64,000 nucleotides of DNA, taken from positions 434,001 through 498,000 of the forward strand of contig NZ_JAJFZM010000002.1 of the NCBI RefSeq assembly GCF_020733705.1, in the 5' to 3' direction. The notes below the pieces were generated by a model, which saw only the letters and a program-made list of their open reading frames with translations, searched no databases and was not told the origin of the DNA. This document shows, piece after piece, positions 1 to 8,908 of the stretch. The translations under genes were made by a program, and so were the position numbers. The stretch comes from Nocardia australiensis (GTDB lineage: Bacteria > Actinomycetota > Actinomycetes > Mycobacteriales > Mycobacteriaceae). Positions within the stretch are counted from its first letter, which is position 1, and every line of letters starts with the position of its first letter.

Positions 1-1314
1 GATGCCACCGACAAACTCGTCTTCCCCGGCGTGGTGGATGCGCACCAGCACTGGGGGATCTACAACGCACTGCCCGAAGACACGAGCACCGAGTCCCGCG
101 CGAGCGCGCAAGGTGGCGTCACCACCGCGCTGACGTACATGCGGACCGGGCAGTACTACCTCAACAAGGGAGGCGCCTACGCCGACTTCTTCCCGGAAGT
201 CCTCGATGCCTCGGCGGGGCGCAGCTACATCGACTACGCCTTCCATCTGGCACCGATGTCCAAGCAACACATCGGCGAGATCGGCGACCTCGCATCCGAC
301 CAGGGTGTGACCTCGTTCAAGATCTTCATGTTCTACGGCAGCCACGGCCTGCACGGACGCTCCACCTCGCAGAGCGACTTCCTGATGATCCCGGAGGACG
401 AGCGCTACGATATCGCCCACTTCGAGTTCGTCATGCGCGGAATCCAGCGGGCGCGCGAACAGTTCCCCGAACTCGCGCCACACATTTCACTCTCACTGCA
501 CTGTGAGACCGCTGAAATCATGAGCGCCTACACCAAGATCGTCGAACAAGAGGGCAAGCTCAGCGGGCTCGCCGCATATAGCGCGTCCCGTCCGCAGCAC
601 TCCGAGGGACTGGCAGTCACCATCGCGTCCTTCCTCGCCGACGAAACGGGGCTGCCGAATATCAACCTGCTGCACCTGAGTTCGGCAAAGGCGCTGAAGG
701 CCGCGATGAAGATGGCCGATGCCTTCCCCCATGTGAACTTCCGCCGCGAGGTCACGATCGGACACCTGCTCGCCGACATCGACACCGCAAACGGGCTCGG
801 CGCGAAGGTGAACCCACCGATCCGTCCGCGCGAGGATGTCGAAGCGCTGTGGGAACACCTGCTCGCCGGCAACATCGACTGGGTGGTCTCCGATCACGCA
901 TGCTGCAAGGACGAGGTCAAGTTCGGCGAGGATCGCGCCGATGTGTTCGCCGCGAAGTCCGGCTTCGGTGGCACCGAGTACCTGCTGCCCGGCCTGATCA
1001 CCGAGGGCCGCAAGCGCGGCCTGTCGCTGCGCCGGATCGCGCAACTCACGGCATCGAACCCGGCCGATCGTTACGGGCTCCCTGGCAAGGGCAGAATCGC
1101 CGAGGGCGTCGACGCGGACATCGCGATCGTCGACCCGAACAAGACGTGGACCGTACACGCCGAAGACTCCGAGTCCACGCAGGAGTACACGCCGTTCGAA
1201 GGGTTCGAACTGACCGCCGCGGTAACCGACACCTTCGTCCGAGGCAATCGCGTGTTGTCCAACGGCACCGTCACGGGCAACCCCATGGGTCGCTACCTGT
1301 CCCGGCCGTACTGA
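1..1314 (+). CDS. Dihydropyrimidinase/hydantoinase-like amidohydrolase (5' end outside window)
   Basis: The open frame enters at base 1 and lacks only its N-terminus; 437 codons are visible. It is a cyclic amidohydrolase of the dihydropyrimidinase/dihydroorotase type, expected to hydrolyse a cyclic amide, imide or hydantoin in the cytoplasm. The visible metal-site landmarks come in family order: HQH soon after the entry, the SFKIF strand carrying the lysine that is carbamylated in this family, LSLHCE, LLHLSS and SDHACC. The C-terminal GRIAEGVDADIAIVDPN stretch is the usual closing beta segment. A CoA-transferase gene follows after 11 bp and an MFS permease after that, so this is probably a three-gene uptake and degradation operon. 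The substrate cannot be read from the sequence; dihydropyrimidine, hydantoin and allantoin-like rings all remain possible. Confidence 0.88.
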   Translation, partial: DATDKLVFPGVVDAHQHWGIYNALPEDTSTESRASAQGGVTTALTYMRTGQYYLNKGGAYADFFPEVLDASAGRSYIDYAFHLAPMSKQHIGEIGDLASDQGVTSFKIFMFYGSHGLHGRSTSQSDFLMIPEDERYDIAHFEFVMRGIQRAREQFPELAPHISLSLHCETAEIMSAYTKIVEQEGKLSGLAAYSASRPQHSEGLAVTIASFLADETGLPNINLLHLSSAKALKAAMKMADAFPHVNFRREVTIGHLLADIDTANGLGAKVNPPIRPREDVEALWEHLLAGNIDWVVSDHACCKDEVKFGEDRADVFAAKSGFGGTEYLLPGLITEGRKRGLSLRRIAQLTASNPADRYGLPGKGRIAEGVDADIAIVDPNKTWTVHAEDSESTQEYTPFEGFELTAAVTDTFVRGNRVLSNGTVTGNPMGRYLSRPY

Positions 1315-1325
1315 GGAGATTCCAG

Positions 1326-2543
1326 GTGAAGGACGATACGAACGCCGGCGAGCCGTCCGGCCCACTTCGTGGAATCAAAGTTCTGGATGCTTCCACCATC
1401 CTGGCCGGTCCGCTGACGGCCCAGATTCTGGGCGACTTCGGCGCGGAAGTAATCAAAATCGAACACCCGCAGAAGCTGGACGGAATGCGCGGCCACGGAC
1501 TCGACAAGGAGGGTGTTCCGTTGTGGTGGACGATGGTCAGCCGCAACAAGCAGACGATCACCCTGAACCTGGGTACCGCGGACGGGCAGGCGATCTTCCG
1601 AGAGCTGGCAGCCGAAGCAGACGTTGTCATCGAGAACTTCCGACCGGGAACGTTCGAACGCTGGGGCCTGTCCTATGCGGAACTCTCCTCGACCAATCCC
1701 GGTCTGATCATGCTGCGCGTCACGGGTTTCGGACAACAAGGTCCCTATGCCAAACGGCCGGCGTTCGGCACGCTGGTCGAGTCGATGAGCGGATTCGCCT
1801 ACCTCACCGGTCAGCCCGACGGGCCGCCCACCCTCCCGGCTTTCGGGCTCGCCGACTCCATCGCCGGCATCGCCGGCTCCTCCGCGATATCGATGGCCCT
1901 CCTCGACCGCGAACGCAACGGCGGAACCGGGCAAACGATCGATCTCGACTTGCTCACACCGATCATGACCGCGGTCGGCCCCGGGGTGATCTATGCCGAC
2001 CAACTCGGCATCGACCAGGAGCGGACCGGCAACAGATCGCAGAACAACGCACCGCGAAACCTCTACCGCACCAAAGACGACCACTGGGTGGCGATCTCGA
2101 CCAGCGCGCAGGCGATCGCGGAACGCGTTATGAGGATCGTTGGGCATCCCGAAGTCCTCGACGAGAAGTGGTTCGCGACCGGACGTGAACGTGCGCAGCA
2201 CGCGGATCTGCTGGATCGCTATGTCGGCGACTGGATCGCCGAACGTACCCGCGACGAAGTCACCTCTGTTTTCGAAGAAGCCGGCGCCGCGGTCGCGCCG
2301 GTCTACCGGCCGAGTGATCTCCTGACCGATCCGCAAGTAGTCGAAACCGACATGATCACCACCGTCGAGGACGACGAACTAGGTCCGGTGCGCATGCAAA
2401 ACGTCATGTGGCGCATGGGACATTCCCCTGGCTCGATCCGGCACACCGGACGACCCGCAGGTGCCGATACCGACAAGGTCCTCACCAGCCTCGGGCGCAG
2501 CACCGAGGACATCGACAGCCTGCGCCTGCGCGGCGTTATCTGA
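1326..2543 (+). CDS. CaiB/BaiF class III CoA-transferase
   Basis: A 405-residue protein of the class III CoA-transferase family, which moves CoA between carboxylic acids through an aspartyl-CoA intermediate. The N-terminus shows the family signature LRGIKVLD followed by AGPL, GDFGAEVIKIE and the ENFRPG loop. Asp177 in GLADSIAG fits the catalytic aspartate position of formyl-CoA transferase. The frame is open further upstream, but the GTG at 1326 follows a GGAG-containing site, sits just past the amidohydrolase stop and gives the normal family length. Together with the amidohydrolase and permease it suggests that the ring-opened acid is activated as a CoA thioester. Donor and acceptor acids are unknown. 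Confidence 0.9.
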   Translation: MKDDTNAGEPSGPLRGIKVLDASTILAGPLTAQILGDFGAEVIKIEHPQKLDGMRGHGLDKEGVPLWWTMVSRNKQTITLNLGTADGQAIFRELAAEADVVIENFRPGTFERWGLSYAELSSTNPGLIMLRVTGFGQQGPYAKRPAFGTLVESMSGFAYLTGQPDGPPTLPAFGLADSIAGIAGSSAISMALLDRERNGGTGQTIDLDLLTPIMTAVGPGVIYADQLGIDQERTGNRSQNNAPRNLYRTKDDHWVAISTSAQAIAERVMRIVGHPEVLDEKWFATGRERAQHADLLDRYVGDWIAERTRDEVTSVFEEAGAAVAPVYRPSDLLTDPQVVETDMITTVEDDELGPVRMQNVMWRMGHSPGSIRHTGRPAGADTDKVLTSLGRSTEDIDSLRLRGVI

Positions 2544-2573
2544 CCGCGCACAGTTTTATCCGAGGAGTTCGCT

Positions 2574-3878
2574 ATGAAATCGCGTTGGTTGACCATCACC
2601 ATAATTCTGGGCCTAGTGGTGGTGAATTATATTGATCGCAGCGCCATCTCGTTCGCTGTCACTGATCTGCGGGAAGAGTTCGGGATCACTCCCGGCCAAT
2701 ATGGCTTCATCAGTTCCGCATTCTCAGTCGGTTACATGCTTTTCGCCCTGCTCTCCGGACCGCTGGTCGATCGTTTCGGCTCACGACGTGTCCTCATCGT
2801 GGGAATGTTCATCTGGGCCGCGGCAACAGCATTGACCCCGTTCGCTGGTGGATTCATCGGCCTCATTCTGCTGCGCATCCTCCTCGGAGCGGGTGAAGCT
2901 CCCTGTTTCCCGGCCGCGACCCGGATTGCCAGTCGGTGGCTGCCCGCGCATGAGCGGGGAAAAGCGCTCGCGCTCATCGGTGGTGTAGCCGTCTCCGGCA
3001 GCCTGCTCGTCGGCGGCCCCATTCTCACCCAACTAATCGCCCTCACCGGCTGGAAGGGGATGTTCTGGGTTCTCGCGCTCGCCGGAATCGTTTGGGTGCT
3101 TGTGGCATTCCCTTCTCTGAAGAACTCACCGAGCGAGGCCTCATTCGTCTCGGACGAAGAGTTGCGCTATATCCGAGCAGGGCAGACCGATGGCGAAGAC
3201 AGCGGTCATGAGTCGAAGGTCGACTGGGGCGAGATCCTGCGTAACCGCAACCTCTGGCTGGTCGGCTTCGGCTATTTCTCCTGGGGGTTCATGTTCTGGG
3301 CATTCATGTATTGGCTCCCGCAATACCTGCAAGGCGCATTCGGTCTGTCCATCAAGGCGGTCGGCGCATTCTCGGTCGCGCCCTGGGCAGCTGGTGTCGT
3401 CGGAGCACTCGCCGGCGGAGTCATCGTCGACCGGGTTTACAAGCGCACACACAGCATCCGGTCGCGATTCGTCATCATCGGTGTGGCGCTGCTTCTCGCA
3501 GGCGCTTCGATCGTCCCGATTCTGTTCGTCCCCGGTAATCTCACAGTCGCACTGATCTGTATTTCGGCGGGCGTCGGCTTCGGATTCATCACCGGCGGAA
3601 TATGGTGGGTGGCCTCGATCGACGCCGCACCTACTCAGCCCGGCACAGCGGCAGGATTCGCGGACGCGTGTTTCGCGCTCGCCGGGATCATCGCACCTTC
3701 GGTCATGGGGTTCATCGTCACTCGAACGGGCACCTACGACGGCGGATTCATCGTTATGGCGGCACTGTGCCTGATCGGTTCGACAGCGATGCTGCTGTTC
3801 GCCAAGGAGCCCCCGCGTCAGCAGGCGACCGAGCAACAGCACCTACCAGGGATCGAGGACGAACTCACCGCGACATAG
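2574..3878 (+). CDS. MFS permease (anion/organic acid symporter type)
   Basis: A 434-residue, 12-helix major facilitator permease. The cytoplasmic loop between helices 2 and 3 reads GPLVDRFGSRRV, a good match to the MFS motif. The N-terminal VVNYIDRSAISFA matches the ACS (anion:cation symporter) branch that takes up organic acids such as glucarate and phthalate. A clear CGAGGAG ribosome site stands before the ATG, 30 bp after the CoA transferase. It is probably the importer for the compound handled by the two genes upstream. A bidirectional hairpin ends the unit. Confidence 0.88.
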   Translation: MKSRWLTITIILGLVVVNYIDRSAISFAVTDLREEFGITPGQYGFISSAFSVGYMLFALLSGPLVDRFGSRRVLIVGMFIWAAATALTPFAGGFIGLILLRILLGAGEAPCFPAATRIASRWLPAHERGKALALIGGVAVSGSLLVGGPILTQLIALTGWKGMFWVLALAGIVWVLVAFPSLKNSPSEASFVSDEELRYIRAGQTDGEDSGHESKVDWGEILRNRNLWLVGFGYFSWGFMFWAFMYWLPQYLQGAFGLSIKAVGAFSVAPWAAGVVGALAGGVIVDRVYKRTHSIRSRFVIIGVALLLAGASIVPILFVPGNLTVALICISAGVGFGFITGGIWWVASIDAAPTQPGTAAGFADACFALAGIIAPSVMGFIVTRTGTYDGGFIVMAALCLIGSTAMLLFAKEPPRQQATEQQHLPGIEDELTAT

Positions 3879-3892
3879 CAGCTGCGCTGACG

Positions 3893-3923
3893 ACCGGCGT
3901 CCGACTCGAAGCAGGACGCCGGT
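3893..3923. terminator. Hairpin terminator after MFS gene
   Basis: Perfect 10-bp stem ACCGGCGTCC / GGACGCCGGT with an 11-nt loop, 15 bp past the permease stop and between convergent genes. There is no long U tract, as is common in actinobacteria. Confidence 0.6.
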
Positions 3924-3963
3924 ACCCGTCACGTGATGAATTTTGGTCCGCGTCCGAGTCCGA

Positions 3964-3995
3964 GGCGAGTTGCGCGTGTGCGACTCGCACTCGCC
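3964..3995 (-). terminator. Hairpin downstream of TauE-family gene
   Basis: Imperfect stem GGCGAG-T-TGCG / CGCA-CTCGCC just past the stop of the minus-strand permease gene. Probably its terminator. Confidence 0.4.
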
Positions 3996-4038
3996 GATCA
4001 ACGTCGGGGAGCTCGCACCATTCCGCGCTGTGGACCGA

Positions 4039-4863
4039 CTACGGATGGCCAACCGATGTGGTTACCGCAGTCGATCCCATGGCCAGCATGACCACAACGA
4101 GGAGCAGGACGTAGCTGATCGCGTGCGGGCGATCGGGCAGGCGCGGGGGATGCCGCCGCAGCAGCACGATCACCGGGAGCGCGCCGACGAGTAGCGCCGC
4201 TGCCGCCGCCACATCGACCGAGCCGACCAGCGTGGCTCCCGCTGCCCGGCCCGGGGCGCTGTCGATGAGGAAAGTGAGGGCTGCCGGCAGGCTGATTGCG
4301 AGTGTCAATGGATTGGCGAGGGTGGCGGCGACACCCATCCCATGACCGGCACGACGTAGCAGGGGCACCGTCATGACACTGCCGCCGACTCCCAGGAACG
4401 CTGCGCTCGCGCCGATCGGCAGGCCGAGTGACGCGGGGATCGCGAATTGCCGCGAAGCGGGAGAGTCCGATTCCGCACGGTGACGGTGTAGGAAACCTGG
4501 CCGGAGCAGTACGTCGACGATCGTCACCGCAAGGTAGGCCACGAAGCCCCACTGGATGAGTACGCCAGGGACAAGCCGGGCCAGCAGCGCGCCGGCGATG
4601 CCACCGACCCCGAGCAGCGCGAGGAGGCAGCGAGCTTCGCGCAGTCGATGCAGAATCGTGCACGAAGTGGCGGCGGTGGCCACGGCGGCGTTCACCACCA
4701 TCACCGCTGCCGAAGTCGCCACCGCCACCTGCGCCGCGTCCGCGCCGAGAGCGGCATTCGCCCAGACGACGACAGGTACGGTGACGAACCCGCCACCGAA
4801 TCCGAACAGGACTGTGGTCAGACCGGTCAGCAGGCCGATGAGAACAAAAACTACGAGGCTCAC
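4039..4863 (-). CDS. TauE/SafE family permease
   Basis: A hydrophobic protein of about 274 residues with eight likely membrane helices in two similar halves. The first half holds LTTVLFGFGGGFVTVP and the second LPIGASAAFLGVGGSVMTVP, the repeated glycine-rich signature of the TauE/SafE family. Members export or import sulfite, sulfoacetate or other small organosulfur or carboxylate anions. The frame is open to 4935, but that start would leave only 14 bp before the divergent regulator gene. The GTG at 4863 puts the first helix directly at the N-terminus and leaves room for a shared promoter. ATG 4920 is an alternative. Expression is probably governed by the divergent AraC protein. Confidence 0.82.
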   Translation of the reverse strand: MSLVVFVLIGLLTGLTTVLFGFGGGFVTVPVVVWANAALGADAAQVAVATSAAVMVVNAAVATAATSCTILHRLREARCLLALLGVGGIAGALLARLVPGVLIQWGFVAYLAVTIVDVLLRPGFLHRHRAESDSPASRQFAIPASLGLPIGASAAFLGVGGSVMTVPLLRRAGHGMGVAATLANPLTLAISLPAALTFLIDSAPGRAAGATLVGSVDVAAAAALLVGALPVIVLLRRHPPRLPDRPHAISYVLLLVVVMLAMGSTAVTTSVGHP

Positions 4864-4900
4864 CGGGTCCAGTTCATCGCACCGATGAACGTCCCGCAAT

Positions 4901-4930
4901 CGACAATCAGTCGATTTCATTCGATAGTCG
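4901..4930. promoter_or_regulatory. Inverted repeat in divergent TauE/AraC promoter
   Basis: CGACAATC and GATAGTCG form 8-bp arms with one mismatch separated by 14 bp, inside the short divergent region. Candidate operator for the adjacent AraC regulator. Confidence 0.35.
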
Positions 4931-4935
4931 GCCAC

Positions 4936-4941
4936 TAGGCT
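4936..4941 (+). promoter_or_regulatory. -10 box (TAGGCT) for near-leaderless transcription
   Basis: The TANNNT hexamer lies 8 nt before the ATG of the AraC gene, which has no Shine-Dalgarno sequence. Transcription would start at or just before the start codon. Confidence 0.4.
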
Positions 4942-4949
4942 GCCGGGTT

Positions 4950-5711
4950 ATGAGGAATGTTCCGCTGCACGAGGTCGACGCTGTCGAGCGGGACGTGCTG
5001 CCGATCGCGACCGACTACACTCCCGGCTTCCTCTTGGACTGGCACGAACACCGTCGTGCGCAGTTCCTTTACGGCGCGACCGGAACGATGGTCGTCGAGA
5101 CCGACGACGGCACCTGGACAGTCCCTACCGCCCAGGGCGTCATGATCCCGCCGGCCACGCCGCATCGGGTGCGAATGCTCGATGTGAGTACGAGCAGTCT
5201 CTACATCGAGCCGGCCGCGGTGCCCTGGTGGCCCGTCTCATGCGTTGTGGTCGAGGTGACATCGCTGGTTCGCGAGCTGCTGCTCGCCGCCGCCGAACTA
5301 TCGGCCGAGTACGACCACAATGGACGCGAAGGCGCCATCACATCGCTCCTGCTGTATGAGCTGGCGTCCCTCGGACCGCTACCGCTGCATATCGATCTGC
5401 CGAGGTCGGCGGACTTGGCCGCGCTGTGCCGAGCCTATTTCAGCGAACCGGAGGTCGGAATGACGAACGCCGAGTGGGCACGCCGTGTGACCATGAGCGA
5501 ACGTGCCTTCACCCGACGATTTCACCGCGAGGTCGGCACCAGTCCGGCTGCCTGGCGTTTGCGGGCTCGGCTGTTGGCCGCCATCCCGATGCTGCGTGCA
5601 CATCCGGTCGCTCGAGTCGCCGCAGTCCTCGGTTACGCATCCCCGGCGGCATTCTCCTTCGCCTTCAGTCGCGAGTTCGGCATGGCACCGTCGGTGACCG
5701 GTCGCCGGTAG
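4950..5711 (+). CDS. AraC family transcriptional regulator with N-terminal cupin
   Basis: A 253-residue one-component regulator. Residues up to about 90 form a cupin-like sensor domain: DWHEHRRAQFLYGATG, then PPATPHRVR. The last 90 residues hold the double helix-turn-helix, with MSERAFTRRFHREVGTSPAAWR as the first unit and VARVAAVLGYASPAAFSFAFSREFG as the second. This is the layout of small cupin-AraC regulators that often control a neighbouring permease. It is transcribed away from the TauE-family gene, its likely target. The ligand is unknown. Confidence 0.88.
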   Translation: MRNVPLHEVDAVERDVLPIATDYTPGFLLDWHEHRRAQFLYGATGTMVVETDDGTWTVPTAQGVMIPPATPHRVRMLDVSTSSLYIEPAAVPWWPVSCVVVEVTSLVRELLLAAAELSAEYDHNGREGAITSLLLYELASLGPLPLHIDLPRSADLAALCRAYFSEPEVGMTNAEWARRVTMSERAFTRRFHREVGTSPAAWRLRARLLAAIPMLRAHPVARVAAVLGYASPAAFSFAFSREFGMAPSVTGRR

Positions 5712-5716
5712 CGAGT

Positions 5717-5744
5717 CCCTCGTCCATCGCTTTCGAAGCGAGGG
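5717..5744. terminator. Hairpin between convergent AraC and SDR genes
   Basis: CCCTCG / CGAGGG pair around an inner CGCTT-TCG-AAGCG hairpin, just past the AraC stop. It could serve both converging genes. Confidence 0.4.
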
Positions 5745-5830
5745 GAGACGTTTTCTACGGGCACATACGGACGAGCTTCAACGCGGCTGACTCCTTGTGT
5801 GTGACATAGGGGTTGATGCGCCCGCTCCGG

Positions 5831-6610
5831 TTACGCGATGCCCTGGACGGTTTGCCAGACGCGCCGGTAGGAGCTGACGGCCTCGAAGCCTCCGTCGACG
5901 GGCACGTCTACGCCGGTCATGAACGATGAATCGTCGCTGGCGAGAAACAGTGCGACACGCGCGAACTCGTCGGCTGCGGCCGCTCGTCCCATCGGAGTCA
6001 TCGATTCCATTGCGTCGTAGGACGGGGTGCCGGCGATGAGCGGCGTGTTAACGAGGCCGGGGTGAATGGTGTTGACGCGGATGCCCCAGTTCGCGAATTC
6101 CATTGCAGCGGTTTTGGATACGCCGCGCAACGCCCATTTGCTCGCGGTGTAGGCCGCGATGGGATGGCCCATCATCCCGGCGAGCGAGCCGATGTTGATG
6201 ATGGAGCCTCCTCCGCTGTCCCGCATGAGAGGAGCACAAGCTCGCATGCCGAACATTGGGCCTTTCAGGTTGACCGAAAGAATGCGGTCGAGATCTTCCA
6301 TAGCCATGTCCATCAGGCCGTGGCGGACCTGAATGCCCGCATTGTTGACCAGCACTTGGAGGTCTCCGGAGTCGGTGGACCGGATCGTGGCCGCGAGCTC
6401 GGCCCAGGCACTCTCATCGGTCACGTCGAGGTGGTGGTACGTGGCGTTGCCGCCGTGGGATCTGATCTGCTCGACCAGCTCGCGGCCGGGCTCGTCTTGA
6501 ATATCGCATGCATAGACACGCGCGCCTTCGAGTGCGAACATCTCGGTTTCGGCGGCGCCCATGCCGCTGGCGGCGCCGGTAATCACCGCGGTCTTTCCTG
6601 CAAGCCTCAT
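5831..6610 (-). CDS. SDR family oxidoreductase
   Basis: A classical 259-residue short-chain dehydrogenase/reductase. It shows the cofactor loop TGAASGMG, an acidic residue in YACDIQD that favours NAD(H), LVNNAGI, the active-site serine in NIGSLAG and the YTASK tyrosine-lysine pair. The frame extends upstream, but ATG 6610 follows an AAAGGA site and starts exactly at MRLAGKTAVITG. Its WGIRVNTIHPGLV region closely resembles that of the second SDR at 19.8 kb, so the two may act on similar cyclic alcohols. It diverges from an IclR gene, with a palindromic operator in the middle of the shared promoter. Confidence 0.9.
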   Translation of the reverse strand: MRLAGKTAVITGAASGMGAAETEMFALEGARVYACDIQDEPGRELVEQIRSHGGNATYHHLDVTDESAWAELAATIRSTDSGDLQVLVNNAGIQVRHGLMDMAMEDLDRILSVNLKGPMFGMRACAPLMRDSGGGSIINIGSLAGMMGHPIAAYTASKWALRGVSKTAAMEFANWGIRVNTIHPGLVNTPLIAGTPSYDAMESMTPMGRAAAADEFARVALFLASDDSSFMTGVDVPVDGGFEAVSSYRRVWQTVQGIA

Positions 6611-6740
6611 ATCCTGATTCCTTTCAACAGGGCCGTCCCAGTGACGGCGGGCCGGATCGCTGATCTCCCCGACTTGTCGCGGCGTCCTGCCGTACGGATA
6701 TGAGCGCCCCGTGACACCGTTCGACTTATGCGAGCAAGAC

Positions 6741-6761
6741 AACGCTCACCGCATGAGCGTA
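6741..6761. promoter_or_regulatory. Palindromic operator, copy 1 (AACGCTCA-N5-TGAGCGTA)
   Basis: 8-bp arms with a 5-bp spacer and one terminal mismatch. It lies 130 bp from both the SDR and the IclR start codons. The same arms and spacer recur at 7838, so this is probably the binding site of the IclR protein encoded between them. Confidence 0.65.
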
Positions 6762-6891
6762 CCTTTTACAGAATGACAGTCAAGGTTGTTCTCTGGAAGG
6801 CGTCGAGCCGAGGTATGTCGCCGCCTGGAGGCAGTAGTGGCGTTCGGGTGATGTTTTGCGTCAGAACACAGGACTGCGGGAGGATCTGAGC

Positions 6892-7602
6892 ATGAGGTCG
6901 ATGCAGCGCGTGGTCGCGATTCTCGAGAGCGTCGCCCGGGCGGGTACGCCGACCACGGCGGCGCGAGTGGCCGAGGAGACGTCGCTGTCGCTGTCGACGG
7001 TTTCGAGAATCATGCGCGAGCTGGCGATGGAGGAAATGCTGGACCGCAACACCGACGGCAGCTACCTACTCGGTACACGCGTCTTCAATCTCGTGGCGGC
7101 CGGGCGAGGCGACCGCGGCTCGGCAATCAATCAGGTGCTACAGGACCTGCGCGATCTCACAGGCGAAACGACTTCGTTACATATTCGACGCGGTGACCAG
7201 CGTGTCTGCGTGGCTTCGGTGAGCAGTAGGCATCAGTTGCGCCGCGTGATTCCCGTGGGTGACTCGGTCAATCTCGTCGGCACGGTACCCGGCGACATCC
7301 TGCTTTCGCAGGCATCGGATGCTGAGCGGGACGCCGTAGTATCCGAGACGCTGTCGGGCCGCGCGCGGTCGTCGCAACTCGACAGGATGCGCTTCGCCGC
7401 CGACCACGGTTATTCGGCCTACAGCGTGGAGCGTCTCGGCCTCACCGGTATCGCGGTGCCGGTGTGTTTCGGTAACGAAATCCGGGCCGCCCTGGCGATA
7501 TCCGGGCCGACGAGTCGATTCTCGGTGGAGCTCGCAGAGTCCTGGCATTCCGATATGCGCACTGCGGCAAAACGTCTCGAGCCCTGGATGGAATCCGACT
7601 GA
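6892..7602 (+). CDS. IclR family transcriptional regulator
   Basis: A 236-residue regulator. The N-terminal winged helix is visible as SMQRVVAILESVARAGTPTT followed by SLSTVSRIMRELAMEEML. The C-terminal effector domain includes the TSLHIRRGDQRVCVASV and LTGIAVPVCFGNEIRAALAISG strands typical of IclR. ATG 6892 is preceded by GGGAGGAT and gives the standard length; an upstream TTG in frame lacks a site. The gene sits between two copies of one palindrome and so probably regulates the SDR, itself and the crotonase operon. The effector is likely the substrate or an intermediate of that operon. Confidence 0.9.
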   Translation: MRSMQRVVAILESVARAGTPTTAARVAEETSLSLSTVSRIMRELAMEEMLDRNTDGSYLLGTRVFNLVAAGRGDRGSAINQVLQDLRDLTGETTSLHIRRGDQRVCVASVSSRHQLRRVIPVGDSVNLVGTVPGDILLSQASDAERDAVVSETLSGRARSSQLDRMRFAADHGYSAYSVERLGLTGIAVPVCFGNEIRAALAISGPTSRFSVELAESWHSDMRTAAKRLEPWMESD

Positions 7603-7992
7603 CGGCTCGCACCGGCCCGAGCGGCGGGCTCTGCGGCAAATTCGTGACGCCTTCCTGTCGTCGCGCCACTACTCGCATGCGAGGTTGATGCGACCACCCC
7701 TCGGGCCGCCGCATTCGGCTATCGGTGTGGTTGGACTCATCGGACGGCCGGTCTTGGGTGACCCAAATTTCTCGAAACTCTGGACAGGTCGGTCGGCGAG
7801 GGCTAGCGTCAATCAGACGATGTCATTGTGTGGCATTAACGCTCATTCAGTGAGCGTTCCACTGCAATCATCGGGCCCGGGCGAGACCGGCGATACGGCG
7901 TCCCCGAAACGGGTGCCGTGGGCTGAGCACAGGGTGGTCGACGACCAGCTGTCATCGACCACGGTGAGCATCTGAACGAGAAGGAGTGCGTT
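7603..7992. other. Intergenic promoter region of the crotonase operon
   Basis: 390 bp without a credible gene. It holds a perfect TTGGGT-G-ACCCAA palindrome at 7754-7766, the second AACGCTCA operator and an AAGGAG ribosome site at about 7980. Confidence 0.6.
7838..7858. promoter_or_regulatory. Palindromic operator, copy 2 (AACGCTCA-N5-TGAGCGTT)
   Basis: Perfect 8-bp arms with a 5-bp spacer, 134 bp before the crotonase GTG. It matches the element at 6741 in both arms and spacer length. Confidence 0.65.
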
Positions 7993-8889
7993 GTGGCGAG
8001 CGTTGCGGCTGGACACATCTCGAATTTCATCGATCCTCCGAAATTCGAGGATTACAGCGAAAAATACAAAGACCACATCATCATGGAGCGTCGTGACGGC
8101 GTGATCATGCTTCGGATGCACACGCAGGACAAGGCCCTGGTTTGGAGCCCGCAACTGCATCGAGCGATTCATCAGGCGGTGCGCGAGGCCGCTGCGGATC
8201 CCGAGAACGATGCGTTGATCCTGACGGCGACCGGCGATTTCTGGGTGGCCTACGGCGTCGCCAACAAGGACGAGGGCAGCCACCTGGTCGAGCAGACCAC
8301 CGAGCAGCGGTCCGCGGCGAGCATGAATTTCTTCGTCGGCGACGGTATGCCGTTGCAGGAGAATTTGATCTTCGATGTCCGCATTCCCACCATCGCCGCG
8401 GTTACTGGTCCCGGGTACCACATGGAGATGGCACTGATGTGCGATCTGACCATCTGTACCGAAGACACGGTCATGGTCGATGTCCACAAGTGGATGGGCT
8501 TCGTATCCGGTGACGGCGTCAACATCGCCTACCAGGAATTGATGGGTACCAAGCGGGCCAACTACGCCATGCTGCTGGGGACTCCGGTGACCGCCGAGCA
8601 GGCCCTGGACTGGGGGCTGGTGAATGAGGTCGTGTCCCGAGAGCGGATCTACGAGCGTGCCTGGGAAATCGGCGCCAAGGTCGTGGAGGGCCGGAACGAT
8701 CGGCGGGTGTTCCGACGGATGATGACCGAGGTGATGCGCAAGCCGTGGAAGACGCGGATGTCGGAGGACTTCTTCGGCGCCTTCGCTGCCGAGATGTACG
8801 GCTACATGGCCGATCCGGGCGTCAGCCACGACGACGACTACCTCGCGGAGATGTGGAAGCAGTGCGGCGTCGAGATCCCGGAATGGTGA
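7993..8889 (+). CDS. Crotonase-fold hydrolase resembling 6-oxocamphor hydrolase
   Basis: A 298-residue enoyl-CoA hydratase/isomerase superfamily member. Unlike typical hydratases it has no glutamate pair in the usual loops. Instead, residues 18-52 (FEDYSEKYKD...DKALVWS) and the HMEMALMCD, DVHKWMGFVSGDG segments line up with 6-oxocamphor hydrolase as I recall it. His143, His165, Asp174 and Trp51 would correspond to its catalytic His122, His145, Asp154 and active-site Trp40. That enzyme cleaves a C-C bond of a cyclic beta-diketone by a retro-Claisen reaction. GTG 7993 has a good AAGGAG site. It opens an operon with a DUF35 protein, two thiolase-like proteins and a CoA ligase, which fits ring cleavage of an alicyclic ketone. 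The alignment is from memory and needs a search. Confidence 0.75.
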   Translation: MASVAAGHISNFIDPPKFEDYSEKYKDHIIMERRDGVIMLRMHTQDKALVWSPQLHRAIHQAVREAAADPENDALILTATGDFWVAYGVANKDEGSHLVEQTTEQRSAASMNFFVGDGMPLQENLIFDVRIPTIAAVTGPGYHMEMALMCDLTICTEDTVMVDVHKWMGFVSGDGVNIAYQELMGTKRANYAMLLGTPVTAEQALDWGLVNEVVSRERIYERAWEIGAKVVEGRNDRRVFRRMMTEVMRKPWKTRMSEDFFGAFAAEMYGYMADPGVSHDDDYLAEMWKQCGVEIPEW

Positions 8890-8908
8890 CCCCGGCCCGG
8901 AGACCGCG

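Noticed and set aside
849-1325. Upstream extension of the CoA-transferase frame
   Set aside because: Overlaps the amidohydrolase gene in another frame and has no family similarity; GTG 1326 gives the family N-terminus.
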